Source: Luteibacter jiangsuensis (GTDB lineage: Bacteria; Pseudomonadota; Gammaproteobacteria; Xanthomonadales; Rhodanobacteraceae). From it: DNA of 64,000 nucleotides. Under the pieces are notes generated by a model. That model ran no database searches. It had not been told where the DNA came from and was given only the letters and a program-made list of their open reading frames with translations. The translations under genes and the position numbers were made by a program. Within the stretch, counting starts at the first letter, position 1, and each line of letters starts with the position of its first letter. The stretch lies in contig NZ_JAAQQR010000005.1 in assembly GCF_011742555.1 (NCBI RefSeq), forward strand, positions 124,001-188,000. Direction: 5' to 3'. This document shows, in pieces, positions 30,261 through 38,938 of this stretch.

Positions 30261-33200
30261 TCAGCCTGCGGTGCCGGTTTCGTTATCGGTGACGGGTTCG
30301 ACGAGACGCATCACGCACGCCATGAACTCCGCCGCCGTCGCCGGTTTGAGCAGCACGTCGTCGAATTCGAGCGAACCGCCGGGCGGAAGGCGTGGCGAGA
30401 GTGCCGCGTAGAGAAGTACCGGCACGGAGGGGTCGATCTGGCGTATCGCATGCAGCAAACGCCATCCGTCGCTTCCGGGCAACCTTTGCTCGGTGACAAC
30501 AAGGGAAAGCGACTCGATGCGGACGGCTTCCAATGCGGCAGAGGCATCCGCCACCGGAATGCTTTCGAAGCCGTAGCCGTCCAGCAGATCGCAAAGCACG
30601 GCGCGGCGTATGGGGTGCGGCTCCACCACGAGGATCGCCCTTCCCTCGCCGTCCACCTCGCCAATGTCGCCGCCGGCTTCGAACTCGGCCTCGAGTTCGT
30701 CTTCGTCCGCCAGGTCGAAGTCGGCAGCGAAACTGAAACGGCTGCCGCTGCCGGGCACCGACTCGGCGTCGAGCTTCGTGCCCATGTGCTGCAGGAGTTG
30801 CACGACGATGGCGAGCCCAAGCCCGCTGCCTTCGTGCTGCATGGCATTGCCGCCCCGGGTGAACGGCTGCTGCAGCGATTCGAGCGCTCCCGCGTCCATG
30901 CCGATGCCCGTGTCTTCCACCGTGAAGACGAGCCGCACGCGTCCCGCACGTTCCGGCACGGCATCCACGCGGAAGACGACCGTGCCGTCGTGGGTGAACT
31001 TCGCCGCGTTGCCCAGCAGGTTCAGCAGCACCTGGCGCAGGCGCCGGAAGTCGGCCGCCACCACCGCGGGCATGCGCTCGTCGAAGCGGCACTCGAAACG
31101 ATTGCCGTGGCGCTCGACGAGCAGCGACGCCTGTTCGGCCACGTCGTGGATGAACCCGTGCAGATAACCGGCTTGCGGTTCGAGCTGGAGGCCGGTCAGT
31201 TCGCCGCGCGAGAATTCCAGCAGGTCGTCGATCAACTCCATCTGCTGGCGAACGTGGCGCTCGATGATCCTGGGGTAGTCGCGCCCGGCGTCGCCGACGC
31301 GCCAGCGTCTGACCGCGTTCATGATCGCGCCCAGCGGCGCGCGGAGGTCGTGCCCCACGTGCGCGAGCAGCATGCGGCGGGCCTGGAGCGACTGCCGCAG
31401 CTCCGCCGTGCGCTTCTGCACGATGCCTTCAAGGCGCTGCGCGTGGGCGATGAGCAAGCGGGTGCGCCAGCGCCACGCCAGCACGATGAGCATCAGCACC
31501 GCGACGGCTTCGCCGGCGTAAGCCCAGGGCGTGAGCCACCACGGCGGCGATACGGTCAGCGTGAAGGCGACAGGCTCCGACTTGCTGCGCCGGTTCACGT
31601 CCACTGCCGCCAGTTCGAAGCGGTAGTCGCCCGGCGGCAACGAGGCATAGCGAACCTCGCGCTGTGCCGTGTCCACCCAGTCCTCGTCCACACCCGAGAG
31701 GCGATAGCGGAAGCGCACCGGATGGCCGGCGCTGTTGCCCGCCGCGCCAAAGCGCAGCACGAGCGCCGCCGCGTTGCGGAAGGCCACCGTGGCGGCCGGT
31801 GCGACGTCATGGCCGCCGTAAGTCGAGGCGAGCAGCAGCGGACGAATCTGCCGGGGTGCGAGCAACTGCTCCGGGTCCAGCACATGGGTCAGGCCGATGG
31901 GGGCACCGATCCACACGGTGCCGTCGTCATCGGCGAAGAACGCGCCGTGGTTGGTTTCGTCCCACAGAAGGCCATCGCGCATGGACAAGCGCACCCACGC
32001 GCCCTGATCGAGCACGTCCACGCCATTCCCACCGCCTGCCCAGAGACGGCCGCGGCGATCGGGCCGCAGGAAATAGAAGCGCGTATCGGCCAGCAGCGGA
32101 TCGTCGACCGGGGCGACGGTCACGTCGCCGCCGTCGCCCACGCGGCCCACCAGCAAGCCGGGTTGCAGCGAACTCAGCCACAGCCTGCCGTCCGGCGTGA
32201 CCGCCACGTTCTCGTAACCGCCCGGCAATTCGTCCGGCAGCACGCGCACGCGGGCCCATCCCTGTGCGTTGCGGCGGTAGAGACCGGAGCTGCATGCGGC
32301 CCACAGGCGGCCGTCCGCATCCTCGGCCATGTCGGAGCACATGGTGGAAGGGATGAGCGACGGGGCCGCGGGTTTCACCTCGCGCGCCGCGGCGTCCACT
32401 TCATAAAGTCCTCCGAGCGTGTACGCCCAGAAGCGGCCGGCGCGATCCAGGAGCGCCCCGCGAACGAGGTACGGCAGGACGCCCACTTCGGTCGTTCGTT
32501 TCGTCGCGAGTTCGTATCGCAGCACGCGTCCGTCAAAGAGGAAATACCAGATCGCGCCCTCGCGGTCGGCGATCACGGCGTGCGCCTGGGTGGGCGGCGG
32601 TACCGCGAGCGGCCAGCGGTGTGCGCGCCCTTCGTCCGGCACGATCACTTCGCCGCCCGCCTCACCGGCAAGCCAGACCGAACGGGCGTCGCCGCGTGCG
32701 ATCGACCAGACGAGACTCCCGCTCAGGCCTTGCGCCGCGGTCCAGTTCTCCACGGCGTCCGCGCTGCTCCAGTAATAGACGCCGCGACCGTACGTACCCA
32801 TCCAGATCATGCCGTCCTGGTCGGCCACCATCGACGAGACACCGACATCCGGCAGGCCGTTGCCCGGGTCGTAGAGCTCCCATCTGGCGCCATCCCAGCG
32901 TGCCATGCCGACGTCGATTCGCGTGACGATGCGCCCCGCCCTGTCCTCGACGATATCGATGCTGGACGCCGCCACTTCGGTATGGCCGCCCGGCATGTCG
33001 TGGACCGTGAACTCCGACGCGCCCGGAGCCAGACGAATCACATGCCGGATGCCCCGAGCCCAAAGGCTGCCGTCGCGGGAATCAAGGAGCCCAAGCCACT
33101 TGTCGGCCGGCACGCCCTGGTCGGTGCCGTAGCGCGTGAACACGCCATTGCGCAGCCTGCACAGGGTGCTGCCGCAACCGAACCAGGTGGTGCCGTTGCG

Positions 33201-33770
33201 ATGGAGCAGGGCCGTGGTGTCGCCCGCGCCCGTCTCCGCGACGGGTTCCAGGGGACCTGCCGTCCAGCGGCCCGCGGCATCCTGTGTCAGCTGCAGCAGG
33301 CGATGCCCACTGACCACCAGCATGCCGCCGCGACCGTCGGCGGCCAGCGTCTGCCCGCGATCGGCGAACAGCGGCTTGCCGTCGGGTCTGACCCAATCAA
33401 ATTTCCCGTTGCGACCACGCCGCTGCAGGCCCGCACGTGAAGCGACCCAGAGATGGCCGTCGGAATCTTCGTCGAGGCCGATCACCTCCGAGGTCTGGAA
33501 CCCCTGCGCCTGGCCGAGCGCGTTGAAACCGAGGCCGTCGAAACGGTACAGGCCCTTTTCCGTGCCTACCCACAGGAACCCGTCGCGGTCTTCGTACATG
33601 CGCACCACGGACAGGCTGGTGAGACCGCTGTCCTGCGCGTACACCGTCAGGGGCAACTGCACGGCGGAGGCGAACGCTTCGCCCCACCCGCACGAACACA
33701 CGGCAACGAGTGCCGCGAACAGCCAGCGCCATGCCACGGCCCGGCGTCGCGGATCTTGCTCAGCCGCCAC
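30261..33770 (-). CDS. Hybrid histidine kinase with beta-propeller sensor and degenerate receiver
   Basis: An 1,169-residue membrane sensor. After an N-terminal signal/anchor, residues ~40-690 are two-component-regulator propeller repeats (DGFLWVGTEKGLYRFDG, DGMIWMGTYGRGVYYW), then a Y_Y_Y domain (RYRLSGVDEDW), one membrane segment (AVAVLMLIVLAW) and a short coiled coil. The HisKA histidine is about 807 (VGHDLRAPLG). The ATPase boxes are intact (LLGNAAKF, DTGIGM, GSGLGLAI). The C-terminal receiver has VEPHP and VVTEQRLPG, with Glu at ~1094 where the phospho-acceptor Asp is expected. The start is GTG, overlapping the regulator gene by 11 bp. It likely controls the adjacent adhesin. Confidence 0.9.
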   Translation of the reverse strand: MAAEQDPRRRAVAWRWLFAALVAVCSCGWGEAFASAVQLPLTVYAQDSGLTSLSVVRMYEDRDGFLWVGTEKGLYRFDGLGFNALGQAQGFQTSEVIGLDEDSDGHLWVASRAGLQRRGRNGKFDWVRPDGKPLFADRGQTLAADGRGGMLVVSGHRLLQLTQDAAGRWTAGPLEPVAETGAGDTTALLHRNGTTWFGCGSTLCRLRNGVFTRYGTDQGVPADKWLGLLDSRDGSLWARGIRHVIRLAPGASEFTVHDMPGGHTEVAASSIDIVEDRAGRIVTRIDVGMARWDGARWELYDPGNGLPDVGVSSMVADQDGMIWMGTYGRGVYYWSSADAVENWTAAQGLSGSLVWSIARGDARSVWLAGEAGGEVIVPDEGRAHRWPLAVPPPTQAHAVIADREGAIWYFLFDGRVLRYELATKRTTEVGVLPYLVRGALLDRAGRFWAYTLGGLYEVDAAAREVKPAAPSLIPSTMCSDMAEDADGRLWAACSSGLYRRNAQGWARVRVLPDELPGGYENVAVTPDGRLWLSSLQPGLLVGRVGDGGDVTVAPVDDPLLADTRFYFLRPDRRGRLWAGGGNGVDVLDQGAWVRLSMRDGLLWDETNHGAFFADDDGTVWIGAPIGLTHVLDPEQLLAPRQIRPLLLASTYGGHDVAPAATVAFRNAAALVLRFGAAGNSAGHPVRFRYRLSGVDEDWVDTAQREVRYASLPPGDYRFELAAVDVNRRSKSEPVAFTLTVSPPWWLTPWAYAGEAVAVLMLIVLAWRWRTRLLIAHAQRLEGIVQKRTAELRQSLQARRMLLAHVGHDLRAPLGAIMNAVRRWRVGDAGRDYPRIIERHVRQQMELIDDLLEFSRGELTGLQLEPQAGYLHGFIHDVAEQASLLVERHGNRFECRFDERMPAVVAADFRRLRQVLLNLLGNAAKFTHDGTVVFRVDAVPERAGRVRLVFTVEDTGIGMDAGALESLQQPFTRGGNAMQHEGSGLGLAIVVQLLQHMGTKLDAESVPGSGSRFSFAADFDLADEDELEAEFEAGGDIGEVDGEGRAILVVEPHPIRRAVLCDLLDGYGFESIPVADASAALEAVRIESLSLVVTEQRLPGSDGWRLLHAIRQIDPSVPVLLYAALSPRLPPGGSLEFDDVLLKPATAAEFMACVMRLVEPVTDNETGTAG

Positions 33771-34542
33771 GGTGAGCCAATTCAGAAACTGGTTCCTGCC
33801 GCGCCGAACGCCGGTACTGGCTGGGCGTCACGCCCAGGCGCTCGCGAAAGGCGGTGGTGAAATTGCACGCGCTGCGGAACCCGATGTTCTCGGCGATCTC
33901 CTGCATGCCCAGTGTCGTGCCAACGAGCAGTTCGCGGCTCTTGCGCAGGCGCTCCTCGCGGATCCACGCGAAGACGGTCATGCCCAGCTGCTGGCGAAAA
34001 ATCGCGGACAACCGCTTGTCATACGTGCCGACCGCCGATGCGATCTCCTCCAGCGTGAAGGGAGACGAGAGGCGCTTGCTTATCAGGCGCATGGCGGCGC
34101 GCAGGACCACCTCGTCGCGTGACGGCGCGCCTTCGGGCACATCGGCGGAGGCCTCCGTCCGGCGGGCGAGGCGGAGATGGATCCGCACCCGGGCCAGCAA
34201 CTCGGCAGGCTCGCAGGTCTTGAGGATGTAGTCGACGGCGCCGTGGTTGAGGCCTTCCAACCGCTCCTCCGGGCTGGCGGCGGAGGTCAGGAAGAGGATC
34301 GGCGTCTCCCTCGCCCTCGGCAGTTCCTGCAGAAGCCGGCACAGGGCGAAGCCGTCCATACCCGGCATGCGCACGTCGAGGAGGATCAGGTCCGGAAGCA
34401 GGGACTGAGCGCGCTGGTAACCCTGCTGGGCGGTAGTGGCGAGGGTGACCCGCCAGGACTGGCCCCGCAGGGCCTGCAACAGCTCGCGGATGTTCTCTGG
34501 CGCGTCGTCGATCACCAGGATGTGGCAGTCCTGACCGGACAT
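33760..34542 (-). CDS. Response regulator with AraC-type output domain
   Basis: A 260-residue regulator. The receiver domain starts HILVIDDAPENIREL and has its phospho-acceptor in LILLDVRMPGMDGF and the lysine in YILKTCEP. The C-terminal half is an AraC helix-turn-helix pair ending GFRSACNFTTAFRERLGVTPSQYRR. The ATG at 34542 has AAGGGGGA immediately upstream; an ATG at 34698 would add an implausible leader. The gene overlaps the kinase start, so the two are coupled. Together they resemble a Bacteroidetes-style hybrid two-component system split into two proteins. Likely targets are this operon and the adhesin operon. Confidence 0.92.
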   Translation of the reverse strand: MSGQDCHILVIDDAPENIRELLQALRGQSWRVTLATTAQQGYQRAQSLLPDLILLDVRMPGMDGFALCRLLQELPRARETPILFLTSAASPEERLEGLNHGAVDYILKTCEPAELLARVRIHLRLARRTEASADVPEGAPSRDEVVLRAAMRLISKRLSSPFTLEEIASAVGTYDKRLSAIFRQQLGMTVFAWIREERLRKSRELLVGTTLGMQEIAENIGFRSACNFTTAFRERLGVTPSQYRRSARQEPVSELAHRGG

Positions 34543-34597
34543 GAATCCCCCTTCGGAATGCGTAGTTGGATCGTGAAGACTGCGCATTTTCGGAGGG

Positions 34598-34603
34598 AGT
34601 ATA
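34598..34603 (-). promoter_or_regulatory. Probable -10 element of the regulator/kinase operon
   Basis: On the minus strand TATACT lies 56-61 bases before the regulator start codon. The expected -35 position reads GGAAAA, a poor match, so the promoter probably needs an activator. The CRP/Clp site centred near 34666 is about 70-75 bp upstream of the predicted start point. Confidence 0.5.
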
Positions 34604-34658
34604 GGCCTTTCGGACGACTTTTTTCCGCTCCAGCAAAGAAAAGTGCCGCCCGCGCAAA

Positions 34659-34674
34659 TGTGACGCACGTCACA
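34659..34674. promoter_or_regulatory. Perfect CRP/Clp-type site in the divergent regulator/LysR region
   Basis: TGTGACGCACGTCACA has perfect TGTGA and TCACA half-sites spaced by 6 bp and flanked by AAA on one side. It is about 117 bp from the response-regulator start and 85 bp from the LysR start. A TAGTAT at 34681-34686 could be the -10 of the LysR gene, in which case the site would overlap its -35 and repress it. Confidence 0.8.
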
Positions 34675-34758
34675 CTTCGCTAGTATCGCCGGCGGCACGC
34701 AGGGGTGCCGTTACGGTGGGAGTGCGGACGTCCGGCCAGCCGCCGGGGAACGCGGGAA

Positions 34759-35682
34759 ATGGAACGAATCAACAATCTCAGTGACCTGTTCCTGCTGGTG
34801 CAGGTGATCGAGGCCGGCGGGTTCTCCCCCGCGGCCGCCCGACTTGGCACGACGCGGTCATTGCTCAGCCGCCGCATCATTGCCCTCGAAGAGCGCCTCG
34901 GGGCACGGCTGCTCCATCGCAATGCGAGGCAGTTCGCGGTCACAGCGACCGGCGAGCGGGTGTACCGCCACGCAGTGGCCATGTGCGAGGCAGCCAGTGC
35001 CGCGGAACAGGCCGCCACCCTGCCCGGCGCGCCGAACAGTCTGGTGCGCATCGAGGCCCAGGGACTCCTCTCGCCACTCGTGGCCGAACTCGTGCCCGGC
35101 TTCGCCGCCATCCATCCCAAGATCCGCCTGTCGGTGAGCACCGGCGGCAGCGACTTCGAGGCCCTGCTGCTCCAACAGGCCGACGTGATCTTCAGCCTGC
35201 GGGAAACCCTGCCCGACAGCGGCGACATCGTGGCGCGATCGCTCGGTGACGTGCGCGTCGTCACTGTGGGCAGCCCGGACCTGGTCCGCCGCCTCGGTAC
35301 GCCGGAGCATCCGTCGCAGCTGGATGAAGCGCACTGTCTCAGCTACGCCAGCGAAACATCGGGGTACTGGATGTTCCGCGGCCTGACGCCTCGCCGGCGC
35401 AACGGCCGCATGGCCTCCGCCGACCTCGGCGCCCTGCTCAGCGCGGCACGTGCCGGCGTGGGCTTCGCGCAGTTTCCGCTCTACATGGTGGCGGACGACC
35501 TGGGCAACGGACGTCTTCGCACGATTCTGGAATCCTTCGAACCGTCGCCCCTGCCGCTGCACGCCCTCACCATGTCGGGCCGCGTCGTGAGCGATGTGAC
35601 GCTCAACTTCGTGCGCTTCGTGCAGAAAAGCGTGACGGCCATGAGCGAACGCTGGGAACACCTGGTGCCGTTGACTGTTTGA
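34759..35682 (+). CDS. LysR family transcriptional regulator
   Basis: A 307-residue LysR regulator with the N-terminal winged helix (FLLVQVIEAGGFSPAAARL, SLLSRRIIALEERLGARLLHR) and a substrate-binding domain of the type I fold. The ATG at 34759 (MERINNL) is the family-typical start. It is divergent from the REC-AraC regulator and shares the intergenic CRP/Clp site, so it may be wired into the same circuit. The downstream GST is convergent. No effector can be inferred. Confidence 0.9.
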   Translation: MERINNLSDLFLLVQVIEAGGFSPAAARLGTTRSLLSRRIIALEERLGARLLHRNARQFAVTATGERVYRHAVAMCEAASAAEQAATLPGAPNSLVRIEAQGLLSPLVAELVPGFAAIHPKIRLSVSTGGSDFEALLLQQADVIFSLRETLPDSGDIVARSLGDVRVVTVGSPDLVRRLGTPEHPSQLDEAHCLSYASETSGYWMFRGLTPRRRNGRMASADLGALLSAARAGVGFAQFPLYMVADDLGNGRLRTILESFEPSPLPLHALTMSGRVVSDVTLNFVRFVQKSVTAMSERWEHLVPLTV

Positions 35683-35715
35683 GCGAGCGCCCGGCACGCT
35701 CCGTGATGTGGCGGC

Positions 35716-36354
35716 CTAGGGTGCATTGATCGCCCGTTGCGCGGCGAACGCGCGCTGGTACGCCGGCCGCGCTTCGCCCCGGGCGACGTACGCCGCGAGG
35801 TTCGGAAACCCGTCGAGAATTCCCGACGGCCGTGCGCGGAGCAGCACCGATACCATCATCAGGTCGCCGGCACTGAATGCGCCGTCCAGCCATTCGGCAT
35901 CGCCCAGGTGCCGGGAAAGCATGTCCAGCCGCTGCCGGATACGGCCCGCGACCAGCGGCATCCGCTCGGCGGCCCAAGGTTTGTCGCCTTCCTGGAACCG
36001 GGCGATCGACAGATCGAGGATCGGTGGTTCCACCGTGCTCAGCGCGGCGAACATCCAGGTGACGGCGCGCGCCCGGGCATGTGAATCGCCGGGAAGCAGG
36101 CCGCCGTGGCGCTGCGCGATATGGAAAACGATGGCGCCGCTTTCGAACAGGCAAAGCCCGTCCTCCTCATAGGTGGGAATCTGCCCGAACGGATGCGCCG
36201 CCAGGTGCGCCGGCTCTTTCATCGCCTGAAACGAAACGAGGCGAACGTCATACGGCCGACCGGCCTCTTCCAGCGCCCAGCGGACACGCGTATCGCGCGC
36301 CAGGCCCATGCCACCGTCCGGAGATTTCTCGAAAGCGGTAATCACGATGCTCAT
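35716..36354 (-). CDS. Glutathione S-transferase family protein
   Basis: A 212-residue cytosolic GST. The thioredoxin-fold N-terminal half includes VRWALEEAGRPYDVRLVSF, the cis-proline region HPFGQIPTYEEDG and the FESGAIVFHIAQ motif that binds the glutamyl part of glutathione. The helical C-terminal half ends AYVARGEARPAYQRAFA. The ATG at 36354 has AGGGAGA upstream. It is divergent from the ArsR-SRPBCC-GST operon, and the second GST there is a distant paralogue. Confidence 0.9.
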   Translation of the reverse strand: MSIVITAFEKSPDGGMGLARDTRVRWALEEAGRPYDVRLVSFQAMKEPAHLAAHPFGQIPTYEEDGLCLFESGAIVFHIAQRHGGLLPGDSHARARAVTWMFAALSTVEPPILDLSIARFQEGDKPWAAERMPLVAGRIRQRLDMLSRHLGDAEWLDGAFSAGDLMMVSVLLRARPSGILDGFPNLAAYVARGEARPAYQRAFAAQRAINAP

Positions 36355-36511
36355 TGCGGCTCTCCCTTCATGGACGCCTCGACCGTTATCGCATGCATGT
36401 TCGTTCTCCCTCGTTCGCCCGCCTTGATCGGCTCGATACGCATACGACGAACGAGCAAGAGGGAAATCGACATCCGTCCGGCAACTCGCAGGATCGACAC
36501 AGGCGGCGAGC

Positions 36512-36560
36512 TTGACAGCCGGATCGCGTAGCGCAAATACTTCGCCACATGGTGAAGTAT
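36512..36560 (+). promoter_or_regulatory. Promoter and probable operator of the ArsR operon
   Basis: A perfect -35 TTGACA (36512-36517) is followed after 18 bp by AATACT (36536-36541) as a -10. An imperfect palindrome with arms ATACTTC and GAAGTAT (36537-36560) covers the -10, the predicted start point and the first codons of the ArsR gene. This is the layout expected for autorepression. The start point would fall at or next to the ATG at 36549, so the message may be leaderless. Confidence 0.65.
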
Positions 36561-36887
36561 CAATCCTCGGCCATGGATCGAACGTTCGCGGCCCTCGCCG
36601 ACCCGACCCGCCGGGCCATCCTCCTGCGGCTCGAGCAGGAGCCCGGGCTGTCGGTGAGCGAACTGGCCCGCCCCTTGGCACAGAAGCTGCCGGGGATGAT
36701 GAAACACCTGGACGTCCTGGCCGACGCGGGCCTCATCACCCGCACCAAGGCCGGCCGCACCGTGTCGGTCCACCTCGCCGTCGAACCGATGCGCGAAGCC
36801 ATGGAATGGCTGAAACGGTACGAGCGTTTCTGGAACGCGAGCCTCGATCGACTCGTCGCATTCGTGGAAAAGGAAGACGAACCATGA
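36549..36887 (+). CDS. ArsR family transcriptional repressor
   Basis: A 112-residue winged-helix protein with FAALADPTRRAILLRL, the recognition region LAQKLPGMMKHLDVLADAGL and ITRTKAGRTVSVHL. It lacks the CxC metal site of arsenic sensors, so it belongs to the non-metal ArsR group usually paired with SRPBCC genes. The start MVKYQSS at 36549 is typical for this group but has no ribosome site; ATG 36573 is the alternative. The stop overlaps the next gene as ATGA. Confidence 0.9.
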   Translation: MVKYQSSAMDRTFAALADPTRRAILLRLEQEPGLSVSELARPLAQKLPGMMKHLDVLADAGLITRTKAGRTVSVHLAVEPMREAMEWLKRYERFWNASLDRLVAFVEKEDEP

Positions 36888-37324
36888 GCAGCAACCTGCC
36901 CAGTGTGACCATCGTTCGCCGGATCAAGGCGCCGCCTTCGAAGGTGTATGCCGCGCTGACGAAACCGGAACAGATGATCCAATGGTGGGGGCCCGACGCG
37001 GGCCCGACATTACGTGCCGAAGCGGACGTCAGGCCCGGTGGCCGTTTCGACATCGTGTTCCGCCTTCTGGACGGCAGCGAGCACAACCCCACGGGCGTCT
37101 ATTGTGAAGTCGTGCCAAACACGAAGCTGGTCTTCACCTGGGAGTGGGCAGGTTCGACGGCCGGCGAATCGCTGGTGACCTTCCTGCTCAAACCCGTCGA
37201 CGGCGGTACGGAACTGACCCTGATTCACGAACGCCTTCCCGACGAAGACGCCCGCAAGGGCCACGAAGTCGGTTGGCTGGGCTTCGTCGACAAGCTTTCC
37301 CATTTTCTTGGAGGTGCAGCATGA
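36884..37324 (+). CDS. SRPBCC (AHSA1-type) domain protein
   Basis: A 146-residue START/Bet v1-like fold protein of the AHSA1 group, with VTIVRRIKAPPSKVYAALT and WWGPD at the N-terminus and GWLGFVDKL near the end. Such proteins bind small hydrophobic ligands and are commonly encoded with ArsR repressors. It starts in the ATGA overlap with arsR and ends in a second ATGA overlap with the GST gene, so the three are translated from one message. Confidence 0.9.
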   Translation: MSSNLPSVTIVRRIKAPPSKVYAALTKPEQMIQWWGPDAGPTLRAEADVRPGGRFDIVFRLLDGSEHNPTGVYCEVVPNTKLVFTWEWAGSTAGESLVTFLLKPVDGGTELTLIHERLPDEDARKGHEVGWLGFVDKLSHFLGGAA

Positions 37325-37956
37325 GCCCGATCGTCGTCTGGACTTACGACTGGGTGCCCGAAGCCCCGCGCGGATTCGTGCGCGACCTGCGACTTCGCTG
37401 GGCCTGCGAGGAAGCCGGCTTCGACTATACGGTGCGGACGGTTCCGCTGAATCCGAAAAGCGCCGACCATCTCGCGCGCCAACCGTTCGGGCAGGTGCCC
37501 TTCCTCACGGATGGCGAACTCCAGGTTTTCGAGAGCGGCGCGTGCCTGCTGCATCTCGCCCGGAAGAGCGAGGCACTGATGCCACGCGATGCCGCCGGCG
37601 AGGCCGAAACGCTGCAATGGACGATCGCTGCGCTCAACTCCATCGAAATGGTGGCCGTGCCCTGGTGGTTCCTCGACATGACCGGTACGGAGAACAGCCA
37701 GGTGACGGGGTGGCTGCAAAGCCGGCTCGATCACATCGAGCGCGTGCTGGGGGAGCGGAAGTGGCTCGTTGCGGACCGCTTCACCGTAGCGGATCTGCTC
37801 ATGGCCGACGTGCTCCGTGTGCCTAAGGTTCGTGCCTTCGGCGACCGCCCCGCCACCGAATCCTACGTCGCACGCATCACGGAGCGCGCCGCGTTCAAGA
37901 AGGCGCATGCGGATCAGATGGCGCACTTCGCAGCGGCAGACGCCGCACGCGCGTGA
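37321..37956 (+). CDS. Glutathione S-transferase family protein
   Basis: A 211-residue GST and the last gene of the ArsR-SRPBCC-GST operon. The N-terminal half contains LRWACEEAGFDYTVRTVPL, RQPFGQVPFLTDGELQVFESGACLLHLA, typical of the thioredoxin-like domain with the glutathione-binding ES pair. The C-terminal half is helical with FTVADLLMADVLR. GAGG precedes the ATG and the start overlaps the upstream stop. The operon probably handles an electrophilic compound sensed by the ArsR or SRPBCC protein. Confidence 0.9.
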   Translation: MSPIVVWTYDWVPEAPRGFVRDLRLRWACEEAGFDYTVRTVPLNPKSADHLARQPFGQVPFLTDGELQVFESGACLLHLARKSEALMPRDAAGEAETLQWTIAALNSIEMVAVPWWFLDMTGTENSQVTGWLQSRLDHIERVLGERKWLVADRFTVADLLMADVLRVPKVRAFGDRPATESYVARITERAAFKKAHADQMAHFAAADAARA

Positions 37957-37992
37957 GCGCGCGGCAGGAAGCCTCTCGGCGTGCCGGCCAGC

Positions 37993-38892
37993 TCAGGCCG
38001 GCACCTCCAGATAACGCGCCTGGTCCAGATCGGAAATGAGCGTCGGTCCTTCCGGCCGCCAGCCAAGCCGCGCCTGCGTCAGCGCGCTGGATGCCGGCAT
38101 GTCGATCGTCACGAACATCGCCATCCACCCGAAGTGCCCCTGCGCCTCTTCGCGCGGAATCGACACCACCGGCAGGTTGAGACCACGCGCCACCGAGGTG
38201 ACGATGTCGCGCGCGCTGACGCCCTCCTCGCCCACCGCGTGATACCTCGCACCGGCCTCCCCTTTCTCTATTGCCAACCGGTAGAGACGCACCACATCCG
38301 ACAGGTGGCCCGCGGCCCAGCGGTTCTGTCCATCGCCCACGTAAGCGCACACGCCCTTCTCGCGCGACACCTGGATCAGCGGCGAAATAAGCCCCTGCCT
38401 GTACGGGTTATGCACCTGCGGCAGCCGCATCACCGACACGTTCACCCCTTCGTCCAGCAACGCGTTGCCGGCAAGCTCGGAGGCGATGCGGGGGTTTGGA
38501 TGCGCGAGGTTGAAGACATCCTCGCTGGCGGGCTTGCCGTCGTCGCGGCTACCCATGCCCGTGCCCGACGTAATGAGCAGCGGCCTGTCGGAGCCCTTCA
38601 GCACCGAGCCCAGCGCGGCGATGGCGCGCTTGTCCTTCTCGCAGTTTTCCGCAAAGCGCGAGAAGTCATGATCGAAGGCGACATGGATCACGGCGTCCGC
38701 GTTGGCCGCACCGCGGCGCAGGCTTTCAGTGTCCTCCAGCGTGCCCCTGTGCACCTCGGCACCGGCGGCAACGAGGGCCTTGGCGCCGTCGTCGGAACGG
38801 GTCATCCCGATCACCTCGTGACCGGCCTGCAAGAGTTCGGGCACCAGCGCGGAACCGATAAAGCCGGTGGCACCTGTCAAAAAGATTCGCAT
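37993..38892 (-). CDS. NAD(P)-dependent extended SDR / epimerase-like oxidoreductase
   Basis: A 299-residue Rossmann protein with the N-terminal motif FLTGATGFIGSALVPELL typical of extended SDRs and NmrA-like proteins. The usual YxxxK is not obvious (ASELAGNALL at that place), so it belongs to an atypical group. GAGGAG precedes the ATG. It is divergent from an XRE regulator, which probably controls it. The substrate is unknown. Confidence 0.85.
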   Translation of the reverse strand: MRIFLTGATGFIGSALVPELLQAGHEVIGMTRSDDGAKALVAAGAEVHRGTLEDTESLRRGAANADAVIHVAFDHDFSRFAENCEKDKRAIAALGSVLKGSDRPLLITSGTGMGSRDDGKPASEDVFNLAHPNPRIASELAGNALLDEGVNVSVMRLPQVHNPYRQGLISPLIQVSREKGVCAYVGDGQNRWAAGHLSDVVRLYRLAIEKGEAGARYHAVGEEGVSARDIVTSVARGLNLPVVSIPREEAQGHFGWMAMFVTIDMPASSALTQARLGWRPEGPTLISDLDQARYLEVPA

Positions 38893-38938
38893 CGGTAGGA
38901 CTCCTCATGTCGTGACCGGAGTACGATGCGGCCTTTCA

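Noticed and set aside
30183-33440. A 1,085-codon plus-strand frame antisense to the kinase.
   Set aside because: Same high-GC antisense effect; the minus-strand kinase has complete kinase motifs and the antisense product has none.
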